Source: Hydrogenophaga sp. (GTDB taxonomy: Bacteria > Pseudomonadota > Gammaproteobacteria > Burkholderiales > Burkholderiaceae_C). Taken from it: 35,611 bases of DNA. The number at the start of each line of letters is the position of its first letter. The stretch's first letter is position 1. Shown in pieces: positions 1 through 8,309 of the stretch. The stretch is taken from contig NZ_JALHLX010000005.1 of NCBI RefSeq assembly GCF_022844385.1, forward strand, positions 38,541-74,151. The letters run 5' to 3'. The position numbers and the translations under genes were made by a program. A model generated the notes under the pieces. That model ran no database searches. It was not told where the DNA came from and saw only the letters and a list, made by a program, of their open reading frames with translations.

Positions 1-56
1 GGATTGCCCTTGCAGGCGCCGTCGGTGTAGATCACCACATGGTTCAAAACGCTCAC
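1..56 (-). CDS. rnhA: Ribonuclease HI, N-terminal fragment (runs off window)
   Basis: Only the first 18 or so codons are in the window; the gene continues beyond base 1. From a GTG at 56-54 the minus strand reads V-S-V-L-N-H-V-V-I-Y-T-D-G-A-C-K-G-N-P. The Y-T-D-G-A-C-x-G-N-P stretch is the RNase H family signature, and its Asp is the first catalytic carboxylate that binds Mg2+. RNase HI cuts the RNA strand of RNA:DNA hybrids, for example R-loops and primers. The gene lies 26 bases after the methyltransferase stop on the same strand. The order gloB / methyltransferase / rnhA matches gloB-yafS-rnhA of E. coli, so dnaQ may follow outside the window. The GTG start is my choice; an in-frame TTG four codons later is possible. 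Confidence 0.85.
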   Translation of the reverse strand, partial: MSVLNHVVIYTDGACKGN

Positions 57-82
57 TCCAGAAAACAATTGAAAGAAAAAAT

Positions 83-901
83 TCAGCGCCGGTTGGCCAC
101 CGGCACTGGTGCCGGCGACGCGGCGCGCCGGGGCTTCCAGGCCGGACCCAGCAGGCGCATGCCCCGCACACGCTTGACCGCGACCACAAAGTACACCGCA
201 CCAAAAATGGGCCACCATCGGGCTCCGGCGCGGTCCATCCAGGCGGTGCGCTGCAACCACTTGTCGGTCTTCATCGCCGGGCGGTAACAGCCGTAACGGT
301 CGGACTCAAGCTCGAAGCTCAACAGCTGCAGCCAGTCGCGCAAACGCCAGGGACCGATGAAGTCGCCCGCGTCGGGCAGGAACAGGTTGGAGGCGCCCAG
401 CATCGACACTCCCATGCGATCGCACAGCCGGGCCCTGCCCTGCCGAAGACCCCAGAGGCTGCCGGGGTTGAAGCCGGAGATGACCACGCGCCCCTCGGGC
501 ACCAGCACACGCTCCACCTCGCGCAGCACCTGGTGCGGATCGGCGCTGAGCTCCAGTGTGTGCGGCAACACCACAAGATCGAGGCTGGCCGCGGGGAAAG
601 GCAAGGCCGCCGCGTCGGTGATCAGCGAGACCTTGATGGTTGGCTGTGCTGCGGCTTCACCGCCGCCGGTGCCGCCCGCAGTCCAAGCCTGCGCGGGCAG
701 CAAGGCCTCGGGCAAGGCCTGCCATCGGTGCGGCATGCGGTTGGCCTGCAGCGCCTGCAACTCGGGCAAGCCGAGCTGCAGCGCGTTGTAGCCAAACAGA
801 TCGGCCACCGCCAGGTCGAACTGTGTCTGCTCCCAACCCAACAGGTACTGGCCTGGCGGGGTCTGGAACCATTCGGTCAAACCTGTCAACTTTTCGGGCA
901 T
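83..901 (-). CDS. YafS-like class I SAM-dependent methyltransferase
   Basis: About 272 residues from the ATG at 901-899; a TTG four codons upstream (913) is also in frame, and neither has a clear ribosome-binding site. The C-terminal half carries the post-motif-I part of a class I methyltransferase: a D-L-V-V-L-P-H-T-L-E strand, then V-L-R-E-V-E-R-V-L-V-P-E-G-R-V-V-I-S-G-F-N-P, the usual 'leader-at-the-top' segment of Methyltransf_11 proteins. The classic glycine-rich SAM loop is not obvious in the N-terminal half, which is typical of this subfamily. The position between divergent gloB and rnhA equals that of E. coli yafS. The substrate is unknown. The gene is probably co-transcribed with rnhA. 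Confidence 0.85.
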   Translation of the reverse strand: MPEKLTGLTEWFQTPPGQYLLGWEQTQFDLAVADLFGYNALQLGLPELQALQANRMPHRWQALPEALLPAQAWTAGGTGGGEAAAQPTIKVSLITDAAALPFPAASLDLVVLPHTLELSADPHQVLREVERVLVPEGRVVISGFNPGSLWGLRQGRARLCDRMGVSMLGASNLFLPDAGDFIGPWRLRDWLQLLSFELESDRYGCYRPAMKTDKWLQRTAWMDRAGARWWPIFGAVYFVVAVKRVRGMRLLGPAWKPRRAASPAPVPVANRR

Positions 902-1011
902 GGGAGGTGTCAAGCGGGCAATGAAACAGGCGAAGTCTGCGACACTGCAAGCCTTCGGGCAAACCCCCGCACTCTACACGCCAGAACCTCCGCGACGCAC
1001 CCCCCCGATCC

Positions 1012-1785
1012 ATGGAACTTTTTCCCCTGCCCGCCTTCAGCGACAACTACATCTGGACCCTCCACAACGGCCAGCGCGCGCTGGTGGTGGACCCCGGCGA
1101 GTCCGACGGCGTGCTGGCCTGGCTGGACCAACGCGACCTGCAGCTCGACACCATCCTGATCACCCACCACCACGCCGACCACACGGGCGGCGTGGCCGCA
1201 CTGCGCGAAGCCACCGGTGCACGCGTGGTCGGCCCTGCATTCGAACCCATGCCCGAGCCGCTGCAGCGCGTGAGCGCCGGCGAACACGTGGACGTGCTGG
1301 GTTTGCGCTTCGAGGTGATCGAGGTGCCGGGGCACACCGCCGGCCACATTGCCTTCTACGCCGCCGAGGCCGAAGGCACACCGCTGCTGTTCTGCGGTGA
1401 CACGCTGTTCTCGGGTGGCTGCGGCCGTCTGTTTGAAGGCACGCCCGCGCAGATGCTGGACTCCCTCACGCGGCTCGCCGCCCTGCCCGCGGCCACGCGC
1501 GTGTGTTGCACCCACGAGTACACGCTGTCCAATCTCAAGTTCGCGCAGGCCATCGAGCCCGACAACAGCGACCTCGCCGCCTACACACAGCATTGCCAGC
1601 AACAGCGTTCACTGAACTTTCCCACCCTGCCCAGCTCCATCGGGCTGGAGAAACGCATCAACCCGTTCCTGCGCACCGCAGAAGCGACTGTGGTGCAGTC
1701 GGCCCGAAACCACGAGCCGGCCACCACCACCGACGCGGTGTCGGTCTTTGCCACGCTGCGGACCTGGAAAAACAACTTCAAATGA
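1012..1785 (+). CDS. gloB: Hydroxyacylglutathione hydrolase (glyoxalase II)
   Basis: 257 residues, the normal family length. It hydrolyses S-lactoylglutathione to D-lactate and glutathione, the second step of methylglyoxal detoxification in the cytoplasm. It is a metallo-beta-lactamase-fold protein: T-H-H-H-A-D-H-T-G-G at residues 51-60 supplies the binuclear metal ligands (H52, H54, D56, H57). Further ligands come from V-P-G-H-T-A-G-H, F-C-G-D-T-L-F and C-C-T-H-E-Y-T. The C-terminal region has the N-P-F-L-R glutathione-binding segment of the family. The stop codon overlaps the next start (ATGA at 1782-1785), so mltD is probably translationally coupled to it. No strong Shine-Dalgarno precedes the ATG. 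Confidence 0.97.
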   Translation: MELFPLPAFSDNYIWTLHNGQRALVVDPGESDGVLAWLDQRDLQLDTILITHHHADHTGGVAALREATGARVVGPAFEPMPEPLQRVSAGEHVDVLGLRFEVIEVPGHTAGHIAFYAAEAEGTPLLFCGDTLFSGGCGRLFEGTPAQMLDSLTRLAALPAATRVCCTHEYTLSNLKFAQAIEPDNSDLAAYTQHCQQQRSLNFPTLPSSIGLEKRINPFLRTAEATVVQSARNHEPATTTDAVSVFATLRTWKNNFK

Positions 1786-3452
1786 CCCAAGCCTGCGCCC
1801 TGCCTCCCTGCTCTCTTCCATCCCTCCGCCAGCCGCGCTGGCATGTCGCCGCCGCCTTGGCCATGGGCCTTTTTCTCGCAGGCTGCGCCACGGTGGATAG
1901 CGGCTCGACCGGCGGCCCCTCGGCGGCTGTTGAACCCGTGGCGAACGCTCCCAGCGGCCCGCGCCTGCCTTCGTACCGCCTGCCGGGGAACATCCCGCTG
2001 AGCGACATCGGCGTGGCCCAAACCAGCGTGCCGCCTGTGGCCTCGCTGGCGGCACCGGCCGACCTGTGGGAGCGCATCCGTCGAGGCTTTGCCATGACCG
2101 ATCTCGACAGCGATCTGGTGCGCGATCAGGAACGCTGGTACGCCACGCGCCCGGACTACATCCAGCGCATGACCGAGCGCTCCAGCCGCTACCTGTTCCA
2201 CATCGTCGAAGAGATCGAACGCCGCAACATGCCCATGGAGCTGGCCCTGCTGCCCTTCATTGAAAGCGCCTTCAACCCGCAAGCCGTCTCCAGCGCACGC
2301 GCAGCCGGCATGTGGCAGTTCATGCCCGCCACCGGGCAGTCGTTCGACCTGAAGCAGAACGCCTTTCGCGACGACCGCCGGGATGTGCTGGCCTCCACCC
2401 GCGCCGCGCTCGACTACCTGCAGCAGCTGCACGGCCGTTTCGGTGACTGGCATCTCGCACTGGCCGCCTACAACTGGGGCCAGGGCAACGTGAACCGCGC
2501 CATCACGAACAACAAGCGGCAAGGCCTGCCCACCGGCTACCTCGACATCAACATGCCGCTGGAAACGCGAACCTACGTGCCCAAGCTGCAGGCCGTCAAG
2601 AACATCATGGCCCGGCCGCAGGCCTACAACGCCACGCTGCCCCTGATCGGCAACCACCCTTTCTTCGACACGGTCACCCTTGAGCGTGACATTGACGTGG
2701 CGGTGATCGCGCGTTTGGCCGAGGTGAGCGAAGCCGACTTCCGCGCGCTCAACCCCTCGCTCAAGCAGCCGGTGGTGATGGCTGCGGGCACGCCCAACAT
2801 CTTGCTGCCCTGGGACAACGCAGTGATCTTCCAGAACAAGCTGATGACCCACAACGGGCCCCTGGCCAGCTGGACCGCGTGGGTCGTGCCCACCACCATG
2901 ACAGTGGCACAGGCGGCCTCACGCGTGGGCATGAGCGAATCCGAATTGCGTCAAGTCAACAACATTCCCCCCCGCATGAGTTTGCGTGCGGGCTCCAGCC
3001 TGCTGGTGCCGCGCACCGACCAGCGCAACAGCGACGTGCCCCTGCACGTGGCCGACAACGCCCAGCTCAACCTGCAGCCCGACATGGTTTTGCGCCGATC
3101 GGTGGTCAAGGCCCGCAAGGGCGACACGCTGGCGCGCCTGGCGCAGCGCTACGGCGTGAGCGCTGTCAGCGTGGCGGGCTGGAACAAGCTGGCGGTGAAT
3201 GCTGCGCTCAAGCCCGGCCAGCAGGTCACGCTGATGTTGCCCAAGCGGGTGTCGGTGGCGTCTGGCGGCTCCAGCGCAAAGAAGCAAACAGCGACCGCCA
3301 ACACCAAACGCAAGGTCTCCAAGAGCGCGAGTCAGCCCACCAAAGCCAAGGCCGCGGCAGTGACCAGGAAGAAATCCACCACCCAGTCGGCATCGAAGAA
3401 CAACGCCAAAACGCGCGTGGCCTCCACGGCCAAGGCTGAAAAAAGGCCCTGA
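1782..3452 (+). CDS. mltD: Membrane-bound lytic murein transglycosylase D (lipoprotein)
   Basis: 556 residues from the ATG that overlaps the gloB stop; an upstream in-frame extension is ignored because the lipoprotein signal begins here. A hydrophobic segment ends in the lipobox L-A-G-C with Cys35 as the likely lipidated residue, suggesting an outer-membrane lipoprotein. The SLT domain has L-L-P-F-I-E-S-A-F-N-P with catalytic Glu162, then A-A-G-M-W-Q-F-M-P-A-T-G and L-A-A-Y-N-W-G-Q-G-N. Two LysM-like modules follow (around T-M-T-V-A-Q-A-A and K-A-R-K-G-D-T-L-A-R), then a Lys/Ala/Ser/Thr-rich tail of about 60 residues. It cleaves peptidoglycan glycan strands to anhydromuropeptides. The basic tail is longer than in E. 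coli MltD. The last codons also contain a terminator for the opposing gene. Confidence 0.93.
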   Translation: MTQACALPPCSLPSLRQPRWHVAAALAMGLFLAGCATVDSGSTGGPSAAVEPVANAPSGPRLPSYRLPGNIPLSDIGVAQTSVPPVASLAAPADLWERIRRGFAMTDLDSDLVRDQERWYATRPDYIQRMTERSSRYLFHIVEEIERRNMPMELALLPFIESAFNPQAVSSARAAGMWQFMPATGQSFDLKQNAFRDDRRDVLASTRAALDYLQQLHGRFGDWHLALAAYNWGQGNVNRAITNNKRQGLPTGYLDINMPLETRTYVPKLQAVKNIMARPQAYNATLPLIGNHPFFDTVTLERDIDVAVIARLAEVSEADFRALNPSLKQPVVMAAGTPNILLPWDNAVIFQNKLMTHNGPLASWTAWVVPTTMTVAQAASRVGMSESELRQVNNIPPRMSLRAGSSLLVPRTDQRNSDVPLHVADNAQLNLQPDMVLRRSVVKARKGDTLARLAQRYGVSAVSVAGWNKLAVNAALKPGQQVTLMLPKRVSVASGGSSAKKQTATANTKRKVSKSASQPTKAKAAAVTRKKSTTQSASKNNAKTRVASTAKAEKRP

Positions 3453-3470
3453 GCTGGCACGCCTCAGGCC
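3439..3470 (-). terminator. Intrinsic terminator of the ABC substrate-binding gene, inside the mltD 3' end
   Basis: On the minus strand GGCCTGAG (3470-3463) pairs with CTCAGGGCC (3453-3445) with one bulged base and a loop of about 9. TTTTTT (3444-3439) follows at once. The hairpin contains the stop codons of both convergent genes, and the T-tract is written as the Lys-rich C-terminal codons of mltD. The plus strand has no T-run after the hairpin, so it should act only on minus-strand transcripts. Confidence 0.7.
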
Positions 3471-4513
3471 CGGAAGCGGGCTTTGGCCTTGCGCGCAAAC
3501 ACGTTGGTGAAGGTGGCGGCCAGGTTGAAACGGTCGAGCGACCCGGGCTCGTCGAACTGGGCCACCTGACGCGCCGCGATTTCCGGCCCTTCTTCGGGCA
3601 TCACACCATCGGGTGACCAGGACTCCCGCGCACGGTTGAACGCCGACACATACAGTGAACGATCGCCCTGGAAATGGCGCTCGGGCACCACCTTGATGAT
3701 GTCGGACGGCCCCGCCGTTTGCAGCCACTTGAGCGCGTGCACCATGGCGTCCGTCATGGACTGGCTGGCGCGCGGAAACTGGGTGATGAACTCGCTGGTG
3801 GCGCACAGGCACGCCGACGGCATGGGTCCGCCGAACACCTCGGCGTTGCCGCGCACGCTGCGCGTGTCAGCCACCACACGCAACTCGCCCGCCTGCTCCA
3901 GCTGCGTGATGGTCGGGTCGGTGTAGCTGATGGCGTCCAGCGCGCCGCTGCGGAAGGCGGCGATGGCGGCCCGGGCGTTGGGCATGGCAACGAACTGCAC
4001 GTCGTTGGTCCTGAGCCCACCCCGACTCAAGACGGCGCGCGCCACGCGGTGCGCTGGCGTTCCCAGATCCTGCACACCCACCCGCTTGCCGCGCAGATCA
4101 CCCAGTTGCCTGTAGTGCCCCATGGTTTTGGTCGACACGCCCACCACGATCTGTGGCGTGCGCCCCTGCAGCACAAACGACTGCAGGGCCTGGCCCCGCA
4201 TCTGCCCGGCGATGGTGCTGCTGTAGCTGCCCGACACCGCGTGCGCAGCTCCCGAGGCCAGTGCCTGCAGCGATTGGGCGGCATCGGGGAAATCGCGCAC
4301 TTCGACATCCAGACCCTCCATGGTGAAGTAACCCAGCCGGTCGGCGATGGTCAGGGGCAGGCAGGAAAAGTCGATCCGGTTGTCCACCCCGATCACCAGC
4401 TTGGGCGCGCTGCGCGCTGCGGGTACGGGAGTCGGCTGGGCGCGCGCACCCGGCAATCCCGCCGACCAGGCCATCGCCGCCACCGCCCGACCCCACTCTC
4501 GCCGATTCAGCAT
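3464..4513 (-). CDS. ABC transporter substrate-binding protein, NMT1/SsuA-like
   Basis: 349 residues. The N-terminus (L-N-R-R-E-W-G-R then a hydrophobic Ala/Gly-rich run ending near A-R-A-Q) looks like an export signal, possibly Tat because of the twin Arg. The mature part begins K-L-V-I-G-V-D, then P-L-T-I-A-D-R-L-G-Y-F and G-L-D-V-E-V-R-D-F, the usual start of periplasmic type II binding proteins for sulfonates, nitrate or thiamine precursors. L-R-G-K-R-V-G-V and A-A-I-A-A-F-R-S-G-A-L-D-A are also family-typical. No permease or ATPase is adjacent, so it is an orphan component and the ligand cannot be told. It converges on mltD with only 11 bases between the stops. Confidence 0.85.
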   Translation of the reverse strand: MLNRREWGRAVAAMAWSAGLPGARAQPTPVPAARSAPKLVIGVDNRIDFSCLPLTIADRLGYFTMEGLDVEVRDFPDAAQSLQALASGAAHAVSGSYSSTIAGQMRGQALQSFVLQGRTPQIVVGVSTKTMGHYRQLGDLRGKRVGVQDLGTPAHRVARAVLSRGGLRTNDVQFVAMPNARAAIAAFRSGALDAISYTDPTITQLEQAGELRVVADTRSVRGNAEVFGGPMPSACLCATSEFITQFPRASQSMTDAMVHALKWLQTAGPSDIIKVVPERHFQGDRSLYVSAFNRARESWSPDGVMPEEGPEIAARQVAQFDEPGSLDRFNLAATFTNVFARKAKARFRA

Positions 4514-4568
4514 GCCCGAACATCCTCTCTGTATTGCTTTATGAATACACAGAGACTAGGTGGCGAAC

Positions 4569-4604
4569 AAAAAACCCGCATCGGGACCATTCCCGAGCGG
4601 GTTT
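4569..4604 (-). terminator. Strong intrinsic terminator after the dnaX-ebfC-recR-MAPEG cluster
   Basis: AAACCCGC (4572-4579) pairs with GCGGGTTT (4597-4604), and TCGGGA (4581-4586) with TCCCGA (4591-4596), with a single bulged A and a 4-base loop. Read on the minus strand the hairpin runs into TTTTTT (4574-4569; the first bases also pair in the stem). This fits the end of the minus-strand MAPEG transcript, whose stop lies about 64 bases upstream. Confidence 0.85.
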
Positions 4605-4667
4605 GTACGGAGCGGATTCAGGGTGTTTTTTGCAAGCCGATGTAACGGCGCCAACGGGCGCCGCGGC

Positions 4668-5072
4668 TCAGGCAAACAGGATCGCAATGTTCGCCACCAG
4701 GGCCAGCAACCAGACCAGGCTGCGCACCGTGGCCAGGTCGGCCACGTACATCATGATGTAGAGCAGGCGCAGCACGATGTAGAGAAAGGCCAGCACATCC
4801 AGCCGCAATTGCGAGGCGCCGAGCTGGTGGGCAATGATCACCGCGCCGATGAAGAACGGCAGCGCCTCGAAGCTGTTGGCCTGGGCTGCGTTGGCGCGCG
4901 CCCGCCAGTCGGTCTGTTTGGCCAGCCACTGGCGCGGGTGGTTGTTGTCGTAGCCGCCCTCGCGTTTGGGTGTGCCGAACATGCCCCACTTGGCCAAGCC
5001 CGCGCACACGATGGGCAACAGCGAGGCCACCAGCACGCACCAATACGCCACGGTCAATCCCGCCAGTTTCAT
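4668..5072 (-). CDS. MAPEG family membrane protein
   Basis: 134 residues with four hydrophobic helices: an N-terminal V-A-Y-W-C-V-L-V-A-S-L-L-P, a middle A-L-P-F-F-I-G-A-V-I-I-A-H, and two C-terminal segments (Y-I-V-L-R-L-L-Y-I and V-W-L-L-A-L-V-A-N-I-A-I-L). The N-x-F-E-x-L-P-F-F motif (here N-S-F-E-A-L-P-F-F) is typical of bacterial MAPEG proteins, relatives of microsomal glutathione transferases. The substrate is unknown. It follows recR by 35 bases on the same strand and precedes a strong terminator, so it is probably the last gene of that transcript. Confidence 0.88.
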   Translation of the reverse strand: MKLAGLTVAYWCVLVASLLPIVCAGLAKWGMFGTPKREGGYDNNHPRQWLAKQTDWRARANAAQANSFEALPFFIGAVIIAHQLGASQLRLDVLAFLYIVLRLLYIMMYVADLATVRSLVWLLALVANIAILFA

Positions 5073-5107
5073 GGGTTGGTTCTTTCAAGAAATGGAATCT
5101 GTGTGGC

Positions 5108-5722
5108 TCAGCGCCGGTCCACCAGCGCGTGGGCAATGGTGCCCAGGTCCACGTATTCGAGCTCGCTGCCCACTGGCACGCCGCGCGCCAGCCGCGTCAC
5201 CACGACCCCGCGCCCCTTGAGCGCCTGGGCGATCACGTGCGCGGTGGTTTCGCCCTCGGCGGTGAAGTTGGTCGCCAGGATCACCTCGCGCACTTCGGAC
5301 ATGCCGGTCGGCGTCTGCGCGGGCGCGTCGATCCGCTCAAACAGCTTTTGCAGGCCGATGTCTTTCGGGCCCACGTTGTCCAGCGGACTGAGCTTGCCCA
5401 TCAGCACGAAAAACAGGCCCTTGTAGGCACCGGTGCGCTCCATGGCGGCCTGATCGGCTGGCGTTTCCACCACACAGAGCTGGCTGCGGTCGCGCCGCGG
5501 GTCCAGGCAGGTGTGGCAGATGGTGTCTTCGGTGAAGGTGTGGCACAGCGCGCAGTGCTGCACCGTGGCTGCAGCGTGGTCCAGTGCCCGCGCCAGGGCC
5601 AGAGCCCCTTCGCGGTCGTGCTGCAGCAGATGAAACGCCATGCGCTGGGCCGACTTGACGCCCACCCCCGGCAGACGGCGCAAGGCCTGAACCAGGTGTT
5701 CAAGGGAATGGGCTTCGGCCAT
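5108..5722 (-). CDS. recR: Recombination mediator protein RecR
   Basis: 204 residues, the usual length. It works with RecO (and RecF) to load RecA on SSB-coated single-stranded gaps. The N-terminal helix-hairpin-helix reads [15 protein letters not shown]4 zinc finger uses Cys57, Cys60, Cys69 and Cys72 (H-C-A-L-C ... I-C-H-T-C). A Toprim domain follows with L-C-V-V-E-T-P-A-D and the glycine-rich strand near G-L-F-F-V-L-M-G. Its place after dnaX and ebfC is the classic dnaX-ybaB-recR order seen in E. coli. Confidence 0.96.
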   Translation of the reverse strand: MAEAHSLEHLVQALRRLPGVGVKSAQRMAFHLLQHDREGALALARALDHAAATVQHCALCHTFTEDTICHTCLDPRRDRSQLCVVETPADQAAMERTGAYKGLFFVLMGKLSPLDNVGPKDIGLQKLFERIDAPAQTPTGMSEVREVILATNFTAEGETTAHVIAQALKGRGVVVTRLARGVPVGSELEYVDLGTIAHALVDRR

Positions 5723-5737
5723 GCAATGCGTGGGCGG

Positions 5738-6070
5738 TCAGAAAGGAAACTTCATGCCACCGGGCAGACCCGGCATGCCGGCGGTGATCTTGCCCATCTT
5801 CTCGGCCGAGGTCTCTTCGGCCTTGCGCACCGCGGCATTGAACGCTGCGGCCACCAGGTCTTCAAGCATGTCCTTGTCGTCGGCCAGCAGGCTGGGGTCG
5901 ATGGTGATGCGTTTGACGTCGTGCTTGCAAGTCATGAGCACCTTGACCAGACCGGCACCGGACTCGCCCGTGACTTCCACGAAAGCCAGTTCGTCCTGCG
6001 CCTTCTTCAGGTTGTCCTGCATGGCCTGGGCCTGCTTCATGAGGCCGGCGAGTTGTCCTTTGTTGAACAT
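5738..6070 (-). CDS. ebfC: YbaB/EbfC nucleoid-associated protein
   Basis: 110 residues from the ATG at 6070-6068, giving the standard [15 protein letters not shown] start of the family; an upstream in-frame ATG would add a non-conserved extension. The N-terminal helix with [17 protein letters not shown] is the coiled-coil tweezer arm, followed by the [13 protein letters not shown] sheet. Family members are dimers that bind DNA and coat the nucleoid. It lies between dnaX and recR, 15 bases upstream of recR and 34 after the dnaX stop. Confidence 0.95.
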   Translation of the reverse strand: MFNKGQLAGLMKQAQAMQDNLKKAQDELAFVEVTGESGAGLVKVLMTCKHDVKRITIDPSLLADDKDMLEDLVAAAFNAAVRKAEETSAEKMGKITAGMPGLPGGMKFPF

Positions 6071-6104
6071 GCTGTGTGTCTTTCTGTGTGAAATGAATGA
6101 GGGC

Positions 6105-8021
6105 TCAGGCGCGAATGGCCTTGAGCGTGCCGGGAACGATTTTGCCGCCAAAGTCGCGCATCATGGTTTGCACGAACGGATCGCCCATGATCTGCGCTTC
6201 GGCCTCGCGCTGCTGCCGCTCGGCCTCCAGCGCCAGGCGGCGCGACGGTGAGTCGGCCACGGTACCGATTTCCACCACCAGCCGCACCTGGTGGCCGATG
6301 GTCTGCAGGGCCGTGGCCAGGCGCTCGCGGCTGTTGCCCTGGTTGAGCGATTCACGCTCCACGCGCAGCACCCAGCGGTCGGTGTCGCGCGCCACCAGTT
6401 GCGACTGCAAGCCGAGTTCGCGCACGAGCGCCGAAATCGCCTCGGCACGCACCAGTTGCATGACGGCATCGAACCAGAAATCGCCCTCTTCGCTGGGCGC
6501 AATCGGTGCAAGCGCTGAAGGTGATGCAGGTGGACGGACTTGAGGCTGGTCTGCGCGACCCGGCTCCCCCGCATCGCGCACTGGAATGGCCACCGTGCGA
6601 CTTGGGGTGAGCGCTGTCGCGGAGTTCTCTTCCCACGGTGGACCATCGTCGTCGGGCCATGGCGCCTCGTCCATCTCGGGCGGTGCCGCGGCCGGTTTGG
6701 CGGGGGCCTCGACTGGAATGGGTTTGGGTAGTAGAGCCACCATCGCAGGCGGCGCAACCACCACGGGTTTTGGCGCTGGTGCGGTGGCTGCGGGCGCCAC
6801 CACGGGTGCTGCGCGCGCCACCGGCGCACTCGCCGCCACGGCAGTCGCCACCGCTTGTGGCGCCGCCTCAGCGGGTTTCAGAGTTTTTTTTTCCGCCGTG
6901 GCAACTGCCGAACCTGCGGGCTTGAACGCCAGCAGCCTCAGCAGCACCATGGTCAGGCCGGCGTATTCGTCGGGCGCCAGGCCGAGTTCGGTTCGGCCGT
7001 GCAGGCACAGGCTGTAGAGCAACTGCGTCTCGTCTGCCGGCAGGCTGCCCGACAGACGCTCGATCTCGACCTCGTCGGGATCTTCCAGTCCATCGGCCGG
7101 CGCACGACCTGGCACCGCCTGCAGCACCGCCATGCGCTGCAGCACGCCGGTCATGTCTTCGAGCGTGGTGGCCGCGTTCAGGCCGTTGAGGCGCAGCGCG
7201 TCGATGGTGTCGACCACCGTGGCACCATCGGCGCGCGCCAGCGCGTCGATCAGGCGCAGCACATAAGAGCGGTCCACGGCGCCCAGCATCTGGCGCACCG
7301 TGGCTTCTTGCAATTGGCCGCCGCCAAAGGCAATGGCCTGGTCGGTGAGCGAGAGCGCATCGCGCATGGAGCCGCGCGCGGCACGAGAGATGAGACGCAG
7401 CGACTGGGCGTCTGCCGACACAGCTTCGGCCTGCAGTACTTGCACCAGGTGCGCCTGCACGGTCTCGGGCGCCATCGGCCGCAAGTTGAATTGCAGACAG
7501 CGCGACAGCACGGTGACCGGCACTTTCTGCGGATCGGTCGTGGCCAGCACGAACTTGAGGTATTCCGGGGGTTCTTCCAGCGTCTTCAACATGGCGTTGA
7601 ACGCTGTGTTGGTCAACATGTGCACCTCGTCGATCATGAAGACCTTGAAGCGGCCCTGCACCGGCTTGTAGACCGCCTGCTCCAGCAGCGCCTGCACCTC
7701 GTCCACGCCACGGTTGGAGGCGGCATCGAGTTCGGTGTAATCGACGAAACGCCCGCTGTCGATGTCGGTGCAGGCCTGGCACACGCCGCAGGGCTCGGCG
7801 GTGATGCCGCCCTGTCCGTCGGCGCCCAGGCAGTTCAACGACTTGGCCAGGATGCGCGAGACAGTGGTCTTGCCCACACCGCGCGTGCCGGTGAACAGGT
7901 AGGCATGGTGCAACCGCTGGGTGGTCAGTGCGTTCGAGAGGGCCTGAACCACATGGCCCTGACCCACCATCTCGGTGAAATTGCGCGGGCGGTATTTGCG
8001 GGCCAGAACGACATAAGACAT
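6105..8021 (-). CDS. dnaX: DNA polymerase III tau subunit (gamma by slippage)
   Basis: 638 residues, close to E. coli tau (643). AAA+ clamp-loader subunit of the polymerase III holoenzyme. [12 protein letters not shown] starts the family. Walker A is G-T-R-G-V-G-K-T (45-52), zinc-binding Cys are at 64, 78, 81 and 84, Walker B/DExx is F-M-I-D-E-V-H-M-L, and the SRC motif appears as L-S-R-C-L-Q-F. A Pro/Ala-rich linker follows residue ~375, then the tau C-terminus that contacts DnaB and the alpha subunit. At codons 377-379 (GAA AAA AAA, followed by another A) nine A occur in a row. Both alternative frames stop within six codons, so a gamma form of about 380-384 residues is predicted. Confidence 0.97.
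   Translation of the reverse strand: MSYVVLARKYRPRNFTEMVGQGHVVQALSNALTTQRLHHAYLFTGTRGVGKTTVSRILAKSLNCLGADGQGGITAEPCGVCQACTDIDSGRFVDYTELDAASNRGVDEVQALLEQAVYKPVQGRFKVFMIDEVHMLTNTAFNAMLKTLEEPPEYLKFVLATTDPQKVPVTVLSRCLQFNLRPMAPETVQAHLVQVLQAEAVSADAQSLRLISRAARGSMRDALSLTDQAIAFGGGQLQEATVRQMLGAVDRSYVLRLIDALARADGATVVDTIDALRLNGLNAATTLEDMTGVLQRMAVLQAVPGRAPADGLEDPDEVEIERLSGSLPADETQLLYSLCLHGRTELGLAPDEYAGLTMVLLRLLAFKPAGSAVATAEKKTLKPAEAAPQAVATAVAASAPVARAAPVVAPAATAPAPKPVVVAPPAMVALLPKPIPVEAPAKPAAAPPEMDEAPWPDDDGPPWEENSATALTPSRTVAIPVRDAGEPGRADQPQVRPPASPSALAPIAPSEEGDFWFDAVMQLVRAEAISALVRELGLQSQLVARDTDRWVLRVERESLNQGNSRERLATALQTIGHQVRLVVEIGTVADSPSRRLALEAERQQREAEAQIMGDPFVQTMMRDFGGKIVPGTLKAIRA
6884..6892 (-). promoter_or_regulatory. 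A9 slippery run in dnaX (putative gamma-producing frameshift)
   Basis: Nine consecutive A on the minus strand, read GAA AAA AAA ACT. A -1 shift gives Asn-Ser-Glu-Thr-Arg then TGA at 6870-6868; a +1 shift gives Leu then TGA at 6880-6878. The heptamer A-AAA-AAA fits a -1 ribosomal slip. The length also fits transcriptional slippage, as reported for Thermus thermophilus dnaX. A perfect 6-bp hairpin (CGCCAC/GTGGCG, 6846-6851 with 6857-6862, 5-base loop) lies about 21 bases downstream, farther than in E. coli. No clear internal Shine-Dalgarno is seen about 10 bases upstream. Confidence 0.7.
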
Positions 8022-8081
8022 GCGGATGATTCTAAGCGGCGGGTTATGGGCCCAGGCCCCGCGACACCGCAGCGCATCGCC

Positions 8082-8087
8082 TACAAT
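8082..8087 (+). promoter_or_regulatory. Probable -10 element of ffs
   Basis: TACAAT ends 7 bases before the first base of the predicted 4.5S RNA stem (8095), the expected distance from -10 to the transcription start. A -35 element is weak: GCGACA at 8061-8066 with 15-base spacing is the best match. Confidence 0.55.
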
Positions 8088-8094
8088 TCACCTC

Positions 8095-8188
8095 GACGGG
8101 CCTTCCCGCATGGTGAAGCGGCCAACCGGGTCAGGTGGGGAACCAAGCAGCCCTAACTGTGAATCCAGTGCCGGGGTCAAGGCTCGTC
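8095..8188 (+). ncRNA. ffs: 4.5S RNA (signal recognition particle RNA)
   Basis: About 94 bases. The ends pair over 8 positions: GACGGGCC (8095-8102) with GGCTCGTC (8181-8188). The apical domain contains the conserved SRP pattern GGGTCAGGTGGGGAACC-AAGCAGCC (8128-8152), with a GGTCAGG symmetric-loop strand, a GGGGAACC tetraloop-type hairpin tip and the AAGCAGCC strand. The partner strand GTGCCGGGGTC follows. This RNA binds Ffh and FtsY for co-translational targeting of membrane proteins. It is divergent from dnaX, which starts 73 bases away. Exact ends are inferred from the closing stem. Confidence 0.93.
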
Positions 8189-8309
8189 ACCTTCTTCTCA
8201 AGACCTTCGCCGGTCGCTCTGTCGACACAAGGCTACCCTCGCGCGGTTTCGCCTGTACAGCCCCCTGACGATCGTGCTACAAGCCTCGCAAAACCAGCGA
8301 GGTGGATTC

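Noticed and set aside
1581-2852. 423-codon minus-strand open frame opposite mltD
   Set aside because: Shadow of the mltD SLT domain; no start signal or domain.
4618-5136. 172-codon minus-strand frame overlapping the MAPEG gene
   Set aside because: The alternate frame encodes the conserved MAPEG protein with four membrane helices; this one does not.
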